Assembly: GCA_910584825.1 (NCBI GenBank)
Contig: CAJUCI010000004.1
Span: 68,695-132,694, forward strand
Direction of reading: 5' to 3'
Source of the DNA: an uncultured Duncaniella sp.
Lineage (GTDB): Bacteria > Bacteroidota > Bacteroidia > Bacteroidales > Muribaculaceae
DNA: 64,000 bases
This document shows, piece by piece, positions 51,637-60,435 of the stretch. Both the position numbers and the translations under genes were made by a program. The notes below the pieces were generated by a model, which saw nothing but the letters and a program-made list of their open reading frames with translations, did not search any database and was not told the origin of the DNA. The stretch's first letter is position 1. Every line of letters starts with the position of its first letter.

Positions 51637-51990
51637 TCAGAGACTTGAAAGGAGATTGCGGAGGACGATTGCGTTGTTGTGGGCGGGGTCGTGGGAGGAG
51701 TAGAGCAGCGTGACTACGGGGTGCCCAGCTATCTCGTGGCGAAGACTTGCGAATGCTGGATTGCCTTCGAGCTCGGCCTTGTAGCGACGCTCAAATTCGG
51801 GCCAACGTACGACGGGGTCGGAATGAAACCATTCGCGCAACTCGGTGGTCGGAGCTATCTCCTTGTCCCAAAGGTCGTAATGGAATGTCTCGTGCGAGAG
51901 GCCGCGAGGCCACAGGCGGTCAATATACACGCGGTAGCCGTCAGAGGGTTGTGACGGCTCATAGGCCCGCTTTATCTGAATCTTAGTCAT
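51637..51990 (-). CDS. DUF488 family protein
   Basis: 117 residues from the ATG at 51990; ATGs at 51996 and 51999 are alternatives. IQIKRAYEPS, VYIDRLWPRGLSHE and TLLYSSHD blocks match the DUF488 family, small cytoplasmic proteins of undefined function found widely in bacteria. It stands alone, divergent from the acetyltransferase. Confidence 0.85.
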   Translation of the reverse strand: MTKIQIKRAYEPSQPSDGYRVYIDRLWPRGLSHETFHYDLWDKEIAPTTELREWFHSDPVVRWPEFERRYKAELEGNPAFASLRHEIAGHPVVTLLYSSHDPAHNNAIVLRNLLSSL

Positions 51991-52052
51991 AGTCATCATG
52001 TTTAATCACACAATGACAACAATGATACATAGGGCAAAGTTTCGCTACGCCA

Positions 52053-52084
52053 CTTGCATAATGCGACCTATGATGCTATCTTTG
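52053..52084 (+). promoter_or_regulatory. promoter of the sugar O-acetyltransferase gene
   Basis: CTTG at 52053-52056, a 20-base spacer and TATCTTTG at 52077-52084; leader about 20 bases to the ATG at 52112. Confidence 0.6.
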
Positions 52085-52111
52085 CACACATTATAACCAA
52101 CCCTCTGCCAC

Positions 52112-52681
52112 ATGACTGAGAACACACTTTCGGAGAAGGAGAAGATGCACCTCGGCATGATATACGATGCCAATTATGACCCTCAACTGATAGCCGAACG
52201 CCTCGACTGCAAGGAGATGTGCCATGACTATAACTCTCTGTGCCCCAAGGACACTGAGGCGCGGGAGGCTCTGCTGCGCCGACTGTTAGGCGGCACAGGC
52301 AAGAATTTGCTCATTGAGCAGCCGTTTTACTGCGACTACGGCTACAACATTACGGTGGGTGAGAATTTCTATGCCAACGTCAACCTTGTGATTCTTGACG
52401 GGGCACGGGTGACATTCGGCGACAATGTGTTCATCGCGCCCGACTGCGGGTTCTACACGGCCGGACATCCGCTTGATGCCGAGAGCCGCAACAAGGGGCT
52501 GGAATATGCCCGCCCCATCACGGTAGGTAACAACGTGTGGATTGGAGCGCACGTGAGCGTGCTCCCCGGCGTGACCATCGGCGACAACTGCGTAATCGGC
52601 GCGGGCAGCGTGGTGAACCGCGACATCCCCTCAGGCTCCGTGGCCGTCGGCAATCCGTGTCGCGTGGTCAAAAAGCTGTGA
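52112..52681 (+). CDS. sugar O-acetyltransferase (maltose/galactoside acetyltransferase type)
   Basis: 189 residues. A helical N-terminal Mac domain (MHLGMIYDANYDPQL) is followed by left-handed beta-helix hexapeptide repeats and the catalytic His in FYTAGHPLD near residue 118. It is of the LacA/Maa group, which transfers acetyl from acetyl-CoA to a sugar hydroxyl. It ends 17 bases before the end of the convergent regulator gene. Confidence 0.9.
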   Translation: MTENTLSEKEKMHLGMIYDANYDPQLIAERLDCKEMCHDYNSLCPKDTEAREALLRRLLGGTGKNLLIEQPFYCDYGYNITVGENFYANVNLVILDGARVTFGDNVFIAPDCGFYTAGHPLDAESRNKGLEYARPITVGNNVWIGAHVSVLPGVTIGDNCVIGAGSVVNRDIPSGSVAVGNPCRVVKKL

Positions 52682-52698
52682 CACAATCGGACTTACAG

Positions 52699-55600
52699 TT
52701 ACTGCACCGACTTCTGACGATACTCCGACGGTGTCATGCCCGTCTCCTTCTTGAAACATTTCGTGAAATATTTCGGGTCGGAGAACCCAACCTTGAAGGC
52801 TATCTCGGAGAAGTTCATACGGCTTTTGGCTATCAGCTCCTCGGCACGCTGCATGCGCATTCGGCGGAGGAAATCTGACGGCGTCATGCCCACAAGAGCC
52901 TTGATTTTGCCGTAGAACACCGTGCGGCCCAGGTTGACAGCCTCGGCAAGTTCCTCGATTTTAAGCCCCTCCTCCTCGATGTGCTCGTTGATGAACGCCA
53001 TGAGTGTCGCCATCATCTCCTTGTCGGCATCCACCACCTGAGGCGAATCGAGCCTGTATTCCTTGGCCGCGGGCTGAGTGTCACCGCCATCAGCGGGCTT
53101 CTCGGTCTGCTCGGGCACGGTGTCAGGCTCGGCGGCGATATTCTCGTAACCAACACTGCCGAGCGACTCGAGATATGACTGCTGCAACATACGCCTCTGG
53201 GCTATGATGTTGGCTATGCGCTGACGCAGATATGTGGCACTGAACGGCTTGGTCACATAGTCGTCTATGCCCTCGCGCAGACCCATCACGCGGTCCTGCT
53301 CCGAAGCCTTGGCCGAAAGGACTATGATGGGGATGTGACTCAGCATCTTGTTGCTCTTGATGTTGCGCACCATCGTCAGGCCGTCCATCTCGGGCATCGT
53401 CACGTCGGTGAGTATGAAGTCAGGCTGAGCCTTCTCGGCCATCTTCAGACCCTCGCGTCCGTTGGATGCGGCGATGACATTGTATTGCGACGAAAGGATG
53501 TCGGTAAGGAACGAGCGGAGGTCGTCGTTGTCCTCAACGACGAGGAGCGTAGATTTCGACGGGTCATGCGCGCCGGCCACCTCGGCCACAGGCTCGGCCT
53601 CGGATTGCGCAGGGCGGCTCTCAGCATCGACAGGCGAAAGCGGAGGGGTAGCCACGTTCTCGTCACTTATATACACACCCTTGTCGTGGCTCTTGCGCAA
53701 CATCTCATCGACAAGATGGAGCATGCGACCCGAATTGCGCTCCACCTTCTCGAGATGGCCTCGGGCAGTGTCGGAAAGCGGCTCGGACTGAAGCACCTCG
53801 CGCACAGGCTCGCCGATGAGCGTGAGCGGAGTGCGCAGTTTGTGGCTGACATCTGAATAAAACTCAGCCTCCTTGTCGCGCATGTCACTGAGCATATCGT
53901 TCTTCTTGCGCAGGAAATAGTAACGTATGACGCCCCACCCCAGCAGCAATGCAATGACCACATAGAGCAATATGGCCCAGGGGGTCTCGCTGAAACTCGG
54001 GTGCACGTATATGTCCAGGCCGGCCTCGTTGTCGAGCCACACGCCGTCACTGTTGGTGCTCTTGACAAGCAGACGGTGATGGCCGGGACGCAGACGGGCA
54101 AGCTGGATGGTGTGCGAGCCTTGCAGATAGTTCCACTCCTCGTCGCCGTCAAACTTGTAGGCATACTGGAGCAGATAGTTGTCAGAGAAGTCAAGGGCCG
54201 CGAAGCTGATGGCAAGGTTGCGCTTGTCCACCTCGACGTCGAGGCGGTCAGCATTCAGAATGTGGCGCATCTCCGACTCGCCCTGAAACTGCACGCCGGT
54301 AAACACGATATTGGGCCTGTAATCGCTCTTGGTCACATCGTTGGGGTGAAACGATACGATTCCGCCGACGGTCGGGAGCCATATGCTGCCGGTGGAGTCA
54401 ATCAACTCGGGCGACGCCTCGGTAAACTCGATGCTCCCCCCGAGGTCGTTGGGACCATAGACGGTAATACGCCCCTTGTCCATATCATAGAGCACAATGC
54501 TGGTCTCACGCACGGCACATATATTACCGTCACCATCCTCAATCATCGACATCACCGCGCCCCCTTCTGGCACTGTATATGTCAGGCCGGTGTCGGCTAT
54601 GCCGTCGGGCATGGAGGCAAATTTCAGCCCCGGCTGCAGGAGGTCAGACGAGACCACACGCTGCATCTCGCCCCCCATCGTAGACACGTACACACTGCCG
54701 TCACGCGCCACAAGTACCTGCATGACATCATTTGTGCGGAGCGAGGTGGCATCGCCGGGCACATGGTTGGAGGCATAGAACTCTATCTCGCCGGGCGACG
54801 AATAATTGCCGCTGAATGTGAGCAGACCACCCGTCGTGGACAACAGCACCTCACCCCCAAGTCCGTGAGCCACACGGCGGGTGTTGGGATAAAGGTCTAT
54901 AGGATATTTGCTCAGGTCATTTGACGCGTTAATAAACCTCAGCTTCCTGACATCAGCCTGCGGGTCGTCGACAATATTAACGCCTCCGCCGTATGTCGCA
55001 ATAAGCATCCGGCCTGACGGCCCTTCGTCGAAGTCATATATGTAGTCGCTGTTGATGGCGTAACGGTCACCCTTGACCGGCATGTAATGGACCACGGTGC
55101 CGTCGGTGTCTATGACATGCAGGCCGTCGCCCTTCGAGCCTATCCACACACGCCCGCGCGAATCCTGCAGCATGGTGTAGATGCGGTCAGAGAATTTCAC
55201 GGGAGTCTTTGACAACCATGCCTTGGGGCCGTTGCCGACATATCCTTTCAACGAGCCGTCAAGTCCATACCATCCGATGACTCCGTTATATGACCCCGCA
55301 AGCACCGAACTGTCGGCCAAGGCCACGAGCGAACGGGTCTCCTCGTTCTGCACAAGCGGCAACCTCATCACATTGTAGTGGCTGAAGTTAATCAATATAA
55401 GGTCGTGGGTCGAGGTCACCCACAGGTTGTGCTGCGAATCGACATAGAATTTCTCAATAGCCGGTATGCTGGTGCGGCCGAAGCGCGGCGACTCGAGCGG
55501 ATAAGGCACTATCCGGCCGGCATCCTCATCGAAATAGCCGAACACACCGTCAGTCGGCACAAGCCACACCACCCCATACTTATCCTCAAGCCACAGCGGA

Positions 55601-56622
55601 CGCAGACTGCCGGTGCATGCCGACCCTTCAGGGGCAGAAGTGAACGTCTCGACCGTCGAGCCATATATATCGGTGAGCATAACGCCTGGGGCATCAGTGT
55701 AGACCCATAGGCGAGCCTGCGAATCGACATATATCTGCCTCACATTTCCCTCGGCCAGCCTGCGCCACTTGCGGTTAGGCACATTGTAAACGGCAATTCC
55801 GTCAGATGTGCCGAGCAGCAGGTTGCGCGAGTCATAAGCCATGACCGTATTGACCTTTTTTACCCATTCCGGGACAGGCATATGGCGCAGCGACTCACTG
55901 CGGCTGTTGTAAACATACATATGCCCGTCCTCAGTGATGAGATGGGCTACTCCGTCCATTATCTTGACATCGACAAACCGTCCGCGGCACGTGACGTCCG
56001 AGCCGTAAAGATGTATGCAGTTGTCGGCAACGACCCATTCGTTACCGTCATCATCGACCACAATCTTGTGTACCTGCGAACTCACATCGCAATGACGCGA
56101 CACATCGTACACCTCTATACTGTCGGGCGACGCCGGAGCATAAATGCTAACCCTTACAGCCATCGGCGAGTCCTTGCCGTTAATCCACATCCTGTCTCCG
56201 GCCCTGTAGATATTCAGCCCCTGAAACTGCTTGCCGGTAATGCCGGCGATAACATCGCTGAGATTGGTGTAAAGGCCGGTGTGGGTGTCGAGCACGTAGA
56301 GATTCCTGTCGTAGGTGAATATCCACACGTGTCCGTTGTCATCCGGCTCGACGTTGCGCAACCGCTTTGACGAAAGCGTGCCGTTCTCCCCTCCTTCGCG
56401 GAACGTCATGAACTGATAGCCGTCGTAGTAGCAGAGTCCGTTCCACGTCGGCACCCACAGCAGATTGTCGGAACTCTGCACGAGTCCGACGATACTGTTG
56501 GATGGCAGTCCGTCATGAATATCAAACGTGCGCACCCGGCAATAAGGCTGGGCCGAAATGTCAGAGACGGCGGCCAGACTTAGCACAAAAAACAATATTA
56601 TACTGCAGATGTGACGTGGCAT
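52699..56622 (-). CDS. hybrid two-component regulator lacking the kinase ATPase domain
   Basis: 1307 residues. Signal peptide (about 1-24), two seven-bladed Reg_prop sensor propellers, a Y_Y_Y domain near 800-870, one membrane helix (about 882-904) and a DHp helix pair with His about 927 in VSHKLRTP (the usual Glu after His is Lys). After residue about 977 there is only a 47-residue polar linker, then a receiver domain (phosphoacceptor Asp about 1073 in LTDVTMPEMDG) and a C-terminal AraC HTH. The HATPase catalytic domain with N, G1 and G2 boxes is absent. Regulators of this kind normally sense glycans and switch on polysaccharide-use genes; this one cannot autophosphorylate by itself. Confidence 0.9.
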   Translation of the reverse strand: MPRHICSIILFFVLSLAAVSDISAQPYCRVRTFDIHDGLPSNSIVGLVQSSDNLLWVPTWNGLCYYDGYQFMTFREGGENGTLSSKRLRNVEPDDNGHVWIFTYDRNLYVLDTHTGLYTNLSDVIAGITGKQFQGLNIYRAGDRMWINGKDSPMAVRVSIYAPASPDSIEVYDVSRHCDVSSQVHKIVVDDDGNEWVVADNCIHLYGSDVTCRGRFVDVKIMDGVAHLITEDGHMYVYNSRSESLRHMPVPEWVKKVNTVMAYDSRNLLLGTSDGIAVYNVPNRKWRRLAEGNVRQIYVDSQARLWVYTDAPGVMLTDIYGSTVETFTSAPEGSACTGSLRPLWLEDKYGVVWLVPTDGVFGYFDEDAGRIVPYPLESPRFGRTSIPAIEKFYVDSQHNLWVTSTHDLILINFSHYNVMRLPLVQNEETRSLVALADSSVLAGSYNGVIGWYGLDGSLKGYVGNGPKAWLSKTPVKFSDRIYTMLQDSRGRVWIGSKGDGLHVIDTDGTVVHYMPVKGDRYAINSDYIYDFDEGPSGRMLIATYGGGVNIVDDPQADVRKLRFINASNDLSKYPIDLYPNTRRVAHGLGGEVLLSTTGGLLTFSGNYSSPGEIEFYASNHVPGDATSLRTNDVMQVLVARDGSVYVSTMGGEMQRVVSSDLLQPGLKFASMPDGIADTGLTYTVPEGGAVMSMIEDGDGNICAVRETSIVLYDMDKGRITVYGPNDLGGSIEFTEASPELIDSTGSIWLPTVGGIVSFHPNDVTKSDYRPNIVFTGVQFQGESEMRHILNADRLDVEVDKRNLAISFAALDFSDNYLLQYAYKFDGDEEWNYLQGSHTIQLARLRPGHHRLLVKSTNSDGVWLDNEAGLDIYVHPSFSETPWAILLYVVIALLLGWGVIRYYFLRKKNDMLSDMRDKEAEFYSDVSHKLRTPLTLIGEPVREVLQSEPLSDTARGHLEKVERNSGRMLHLVDEMLRKSHDKGVYISDENVATPPLSPVDAESRPAQSEAEPVAEVAGAHDPSKSTLLVVEDNDDLRSFLTDILSSQYNVIAASNGREGLKMAEKAQPDFILTDVTMPEMDGLTMVRNIKSNKMLSHIPIIVLSAKASEQDRVMGLREGIDDYVTKPFSATYLRQRIANIIAQRRMLQQSYLESLGSVGYENIAAEPDTVPEQTEKPADGGDTQPAAKEYRLDSPQVVDADKEMMATLMAFINEHIEEEGLKIEELAEAVNLGRTVFYGKIKALVGMTPSDFLRRMRMQRAEELIAKSRMNFSEIAFKVGFSDPKYFTKCFKKETGMTPSEYRQKSVQ

Positions 56623-56653
56623 GGAATCAGAGTTTAGGGATGTTTTCCTATCG

Positions 56654-56661
56654 CAAAGTTA
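56654..56661 (-). promoter_or_regulatory. -7 box of the hybrid regulator gene
   Basis: TAACTTTG on the minus strand, 31 bases before the ATG at 56622. No TTTG at the -33 spacing. Confidence 0.55.
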
Positions 56662-56729
56662 AGAAAATTCAAATTATCACCCCCTCGAAAAGTGTTAAAA
56701 ACAAGCATTATAGGGCAGTTTGATAATTG

Positions 56730-56760
56730 TTACCCCTAAGTTTGAGAAATTTTACCCCTA
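56730..56760. promoter_or_regulatory. TTACCCCTA direct repeat, 22-base spacing
   Basis: Exact 9-base copies at 56730-56738 and 56752-56760, two helical turns apart. The second copy covers the -33 region of the rightward promoter at 56780-56787, where no TTTG is present. Direct repeats at this spacing suit AraC-type regulators such as the adjacent gene product. Confidence 0.55.
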
Positions 56761-56779
56761 TCGGCGGTGAACAAATGAG

Positions 56780-56787
56780 TAATTTTG
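56780..56787 (+). promoter_or_regulatory. -7 box of short rightward transcript
   Basis: TAATTTTG, lacking a -33 TTTG but 19 bases after the second TTACCCCTA copy, consistent with an activator-dependent promoter. Confidence 0.5.
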
Positions 56788-56793
56788 TATCGG

Positions 56794-56910
56794 CAATGAT
56801 GATAAAGAAATAACATACCATGAAAAACTTTTTATAAAGATTATGATTTAGGTAAAAATCCGCATAGGTAAGAATTTAAAAAAGCCCTGTCGAGACGACA
56901 GGGCTTTTTT
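56794..56910 (+). ncRNA. candidate short RNA of about 117 bases
   Basis: From the expected start after the -7 box to the terminator ending at 56910. Only micro-ORFs occur (for example a five-codon frame starting at 56820). It may be a small RNA or a leader remnant. Supported only by promoter and terminator placement. Confidence 0.35.
56878..56910. terminator. bidirectional intrinsic terminator of glyA and the short transcript
   Basis: A 15-base-pair stem (56878-56892 and 56896-56910) with an AGA loop; runs of A on the left and T on the right give a T-tract in either direction. It lies 26 bases after the glyA stop. Confidence 0.88.
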
Positions 56911-56936
56911 CATCGTATGTGTATTCTTTAAAAGAA

Positions 56937-58217
56937 TCAGTATGCAAACATGGGATAGTCGGCCATCGTGGCATTGACCTTTGCGCGGACAGCAGCGATG
57001 GTGTCGGCATCGGCGGGGGCGCGGAGCACGGTGTCAATCATCTCGGCAATCTCACCCATGAGGGGCTCCTTGGCACCGCGTGTAGTGATGGCCGGTGTGC
57101 CGAGGCGGATACCCGAGGTCTGGAAGGGTGAACGGCTGTCGAAAGGCACCATATTCTTGTTGGCTGTGATGTCGGCCTCGACGAGAGCCTTCTCGGCAAC
57201 CTTGCCGGTAAGCTCGGGGAACTTGGTGCGGAGGTCGAGGAGGATGCAGTGGTTGTCAGTGCCGCCCGACACAATCTTGTAGCCCATCGAGATGAGAGCG
57301 TCGGCAAGAGCAGCGGCGTTCTTCTTCACCTGAAGCTGATATTCCTTATATTCGGGCTGGAGAGCCTCGCCGAAGGCCACAGCCTTGGCGGCGATAACAT
57401 GCTCGAGCGGGCCGCCCTGCACGCCGGGGAACACGGCTGAGTCAAGGAGCGACGACATCATGCGCACGACACCCTTGGGAGTGGTCTTGCCCCAAGGGTT
57501 CTCGAAGTCCTTGCCCATCATAATCACGCCGCCGCGCGGACCGCGGAGGGTCTTGTGGGTGGTCGATGTCACGATGTGAGCATACTTGACGGGGTTGTCA
57601 AGAAGTCCGGCGGCGATAAGACCTGCGGGGTGAGCCATGTCGACCATGAAGATGGCACCGATTTCGTCGGCCAGACGGCGCATGCGGGCATAATCCCACT
57701 CGCGGCTGTAGGCACTTGCACCGCCGATGATGAGGCGGGGACGCTCGCGGCGTGCCACTTCCTCCATCTGCTCGTAATCCACAAGGCCGGTCTCGGCATC
57801 AACGTTATACTCAAGAGCCTGGAACATAAGGCCGGAGAAATTGACAGGGCTTCCGTGGCTCAGGTGACCGCCGTGGCTCAGGTTGAGACCGAGGAACTTG
57901 TCGCCGAGCTTGAGGCAAGCCATGAACACAGCCATGTTGGCCTGTGCACCCGAGTGAGGCTGAACGTTGGCCCACTCTGCGCCAAACATCTGCTTCAGAC
58001 GGTCGATGGCGATAAGCTCGGCCTCGTCGACCACCTCGCAACCGCCATAATAACGGTGGCCGGGATAGCCTTCGGCATATTTGTTGGTGAGGCATGAGCC
58101 CATAGCCTGCATTACCTGTTCACTGACGAAATTCTCTGAGGCAATAAGTTCGATGCCTTTCTTCTGACGCTGATGTTCGCGTTCGATGATGTCGAAGATT
58201 GCGTTGTCTCTCTTCAT
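56937..58217 (-). CDS. glyA: serine hydroxymethyltransferase
   Basis: 426 residues, full length. The PLP-lysine motif is STTHKTLRGPRGG (Lys about 222), with ASENFVSEQVM near the start. It interconverts serine and glycine, feeding one-carbon units to tetrahydrofolate. It is the last gene of a run with pyrB, pyrI and a flavin reductase-like gene, 23 bases after the latter. Confidence 0.95.
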   Translation of the reverse strand: MKRDNAIFDIIEREHQRQKKGIELIASENFVSEQVMQAMGSCLTNKYAEGYPGHRYYGGCEVVDEAELIAIDRLKQMFGAEWANVQPHSGAQANMAVFMACLKLGDKFLGLNLSHGGHLSHGSPVNFSGLMFQALEYNVDAETGLVDYEQMEEVARRERPRLIIGGASAYSREWDYARMRRLADEIGAIFMVDMAHPAGLIAAGLLDNPVKYAHIVTSTTHKTLRGPRGGVIMMGKDFENPWGKTTPKGVVRMMSSLLDSAVFPGVQGGPLEHVIAAKAVAFGEALQPEYKEYQLQVKKNAAALADALISMGYKIVSGGTDNHCILLDLRTKFPELTGKVAEKALVEADITANKNMVPFDSRSPFQTSGIRLGTPAITTRGAKEPLMGEIAEMIDTVLRAPADADTIAAVRAKVNATMADYPMFAY

Positions 58218-58240
58218 ATTATAATGTTGAATTAATGTAC

Positions 58241-58804
58241 CTATTTCTTTTTTACACTCCAGCCGAAACGGCCTATCGGCGCGCCCTGCTCGAAATACTG
58301 TCCGTGAGAATAGTTGAGTAGCCCGGCGGCGGCAAGGTCAAAGGCCCCGGTCTCGGGGTCAATCAGGCTCTCGTCGGCCAGCACGTTGACCACGTCGGCC
58401 ACAAACATGTCATGGCTGCCGAGATGCACTATCTCCTTGACGCGGCACTCTATCGACAGGGGCGACTCCCCTATCGACGGACAGCTCACCTTCTCGCCCG
58501 GCACGGGGGTCAGGCCTGTCTCACGCCATTTGTCATAGTCGGCACCCGACCTCACGCCGGCCCAGTCGGTGGCGCGGGCCATTGCGGCGGTAGTCAGATT
58601 GATGGTAAACTCCATGCTCTCCTTGATAAGCGGATAGGAATACCGCTCGGGGCGCACGGAGATGTAGCACATGGGCGGGTTGGTGCACAGCGTGCCTGTC
58701 CACGACACGGTGAGCATGTTTGACCGCTCCATGTTGCCGCAGCTCACCAGCACGGCGGGCAGCGGATAAATCATTGTACCCGGTTTCCAGGAGACCTTTT
58801 TCAT
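58241..58804 (-). CDS. flavin reductase-like domain protein
   Basis: 187 residues from the ATG at 58804, giving the normal MKKVSWKPGTMIYPLPAVLV start; a longer frame to 58870 runs into pyrI. The flavin-binding fold shows SCGNMERSNMLTVSWTG and NPPMCYISVRPERYSY. Members bind FMN and reduce flavins or act in related redox reactions; substrate unknown. It follows pyrI by 14 bases. Confidence 0.85.
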   Translation of the reverse strand: MKKVSWKPGTMIYPLPAVLVSCGNMERSNMLTVSWTGTLCTNPPMCYISVRPERYSYPLIKESMEFTINLTTAAMARATDWAGVRSGADYDKWRETGLTPVPGEKVSCPSIGESPLSIECRVKEIVHLGSHDMFVADVVNVLADESLIDPETGAFDLAAAGLLNYSHGQYFEQGAPIGRFGWSVKKK

Positions 58805-58818
58805 AGACGGAAAAGTTT

Positions 58819-59283
58819 TCAGATGATTTGCGCGTCGGTGCTCTTGACCGTGTGCGAGCAATAGTGACAAGCTATGGTCACTTCCTCACGGTCAATCACG
58901 TGGAATCGCGTGCGCATCGGCTCGTTGTTTGTGATGCACTTGGGGTTGCCGCACTTCACGAGGCCGATGATATTGTCGGGCAGCGTCACGGGGAACTTCT
59001 CGACCACCTCGTAGTCACGGATGATGTTCACGACGGCCGACGGGGCAATGAGGGCGATGCGGTTGAGCGTGGTCTCGGGGAAGAACACGTCAGCCACCTT
59101 GATGATGCCCTTGTTGCCGAGTTTCTTGCTGTCAAGGTTATTGCCTATTGTGACAGCCGTTTTAAGCCTCTCGATACCCAGGATTTTCACTGCCTTGAAG
59201 AGTACATCCGAGGGGATATGGTCAATCACTGTGCCGTCACGCAGTGCGGCTACGGCAAGCTCTGCCTTTGATATGCTGGTCAT
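58819..59283 (-). CDS. pyrI: aspartate carbamoyltransferase regulatory subunit
   Basis: 154 residues from the ATG at 59283; the frame extends to 59313, but those ten residues are not conserved in the family. The nucleotide-binding half contains DGTVIDHIPSD; the zinc domain has four Cys, in KCGNPKC and CHYC. It gives allosteric control of PyrB by CTP and ATP. It lies 95 bases after pyrB; the gap holds a short AAGTCTTGC hairpin at 59294-59314. Confidence 0.94.
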   Translation of the reverse strand: MTSISKAELAVAALRDGTVIDHIPSDVLFKAVKILGIERLKTAVTIGNNLDSKKLGNKGIIKVADVFFPETTLNRIALIAPSAVVNIIRDYEVVEKFPVTLPDNIIGLVKCGNPKCITNNEPMRTRFHVIDREEVTIACHYCSHTVKSTDAQII

Positions 59284-59378
59284 GATTATATGATGTCCAA
59301 GTCTTGCGGGCAAGACTTAAAGGTTAGCGGTTAATGAGGATTATGAGTAAGGCACCACACGTCGATGCCTGCGGGCCG

Positions 59379-60299
59379 TCAGTCGGTCACCTCGATGCCG
59401 AGCGAACGGCATATGAGGGCCTGACGGGCATAGAGGCCGTTGCGGGCCTGCTCGAAATAGTAAGCCTTGGGGTTGTCGTCGACATCCTGGGCAATCTCGT
59501 TGACGCGGGGCAGCGGGTGGAGTATACGCAGATTGTCGCGCGCACCGGCCAGCATGGCGTTGTTGAGATTGTAGAGGTCCTTGACGCGCTCATACTCCAT
59601 GATGTCGGCAAAACGCTCGCGCTGCACGCGGGTCATGTAGATGATGTCGCTCGTATTGATTACCTCGGCCGAGAAGTCGGTGTGGTCGGTATAGCGGATG
59701 CCGTTCTCACGGCAGAATGCCTTGTATTCCTCCGGCATGTCGAGTTCCTTGCACGCAACGAAGCGGAATGTGGGGTTAAAATACCTCATTGCCATGATGA
59801 GCGAGTGGACTGTGCGTCCGTACTTCAGGTCGCCCACAAGAGTGATGGTGAGGTTTTCGAGTGTGCCCTGTGTCTTGTATATGGAATAGAGGTCGAGCAT
59901 GGTCTGCGAGGGGTGCTGATGGGCACCGTCGCCCGCGTTGATGATAGGCACGTCGGTCACCTCGGTGGCATAGAGTGCGGCTCCCTCGAGGAAATGGCGC
60001 ATCACTATGAGGTCGGCATAATTGCTCACCATCTTGATGGTATCCTTGAGTGTCTCGCCCTTGGAAGTGGAGGTGTTTGAGGCGTCGGAAAAACCTATCA
60101 CCCTGCCGCCAAGACGGTTGACTGCGGTCTCAAAACTGAGTCGGGTGCGTGTTGACGGCTCGAAGAAGAGCGTTGCCACCACTTTGCCCTCGAGCAGACG
60201 GCGGTTAGGCCGCTGTTCAAACTTACGGGCAGTGTCGAGCAGAGTGAGTATCTCCTCGCGACTTAAATCGCTGATTGACACAAGACTTTTAGTATTCAT
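59379..60299 (-). CDS. pyrB: aspartate carbamoyltransferase catalytic subunit
   Basis: 306 residues from the ATG at 60299. The frame continues to 60389, but this would cross the promoter at 60335-60342. The carbamoyl-phosphate motif FEPSTRTRLSFE is near residue 53 and HPSQTMLDLY near 134. It commits aspartate to pyrimidine synthesis. It starts the pyrB-pyrI-flavin reductase-glyA run. Confidence 0.95.
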   Translation of the reverse strand: MNTKSLVSISDLSREEILTLLDTARKFEQRPNRRLLEGKVVATLFFEPSTRTRLSFETAVNRLGGRVIGFSDASNTSTSKGETLKDTIKMVSNYADLIVMRHFLEGAALYATEVTDVPIINAGDGAHQHPSQTMLDLYSIYKTQGTLENLTITLVGDLKYGRTVHSLIMAMRYFNPTFRFVACKELDMPEEYKAFCRENGIRYTDHTDFSAEVINTSDIIYMTRVQRERFADIMEYERVKDLYNLNNAMLAGARDNLRILHPLPRVNEIAQDVDDNPKAYYFEQARNGLYARQALICRSLGIEVTD

Positions 60300-60334
60300 T
60301 GCAGTGAAATGTGAAATGCATCGTGAGTTTACTG

Positions 60335-60342
60335 CAAAGTTA
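60335..60342 (-). promoter_or_regulatory. -7 box of the pyrB operon
   Basis: TAACTTTG on the minus strand, 35 bases before the pyrB ATG. It confirms the shorter start. Confidence 0.6.
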
Positions 60343-60435
60343 AAGAGAATTTTTGACAAATCACCCTCCACACTAAAGAAAAAAAGCACACCCTCCCTCA
60401 GGCAAATCAGACCACACTTGAGGTACTGCCCGTCA

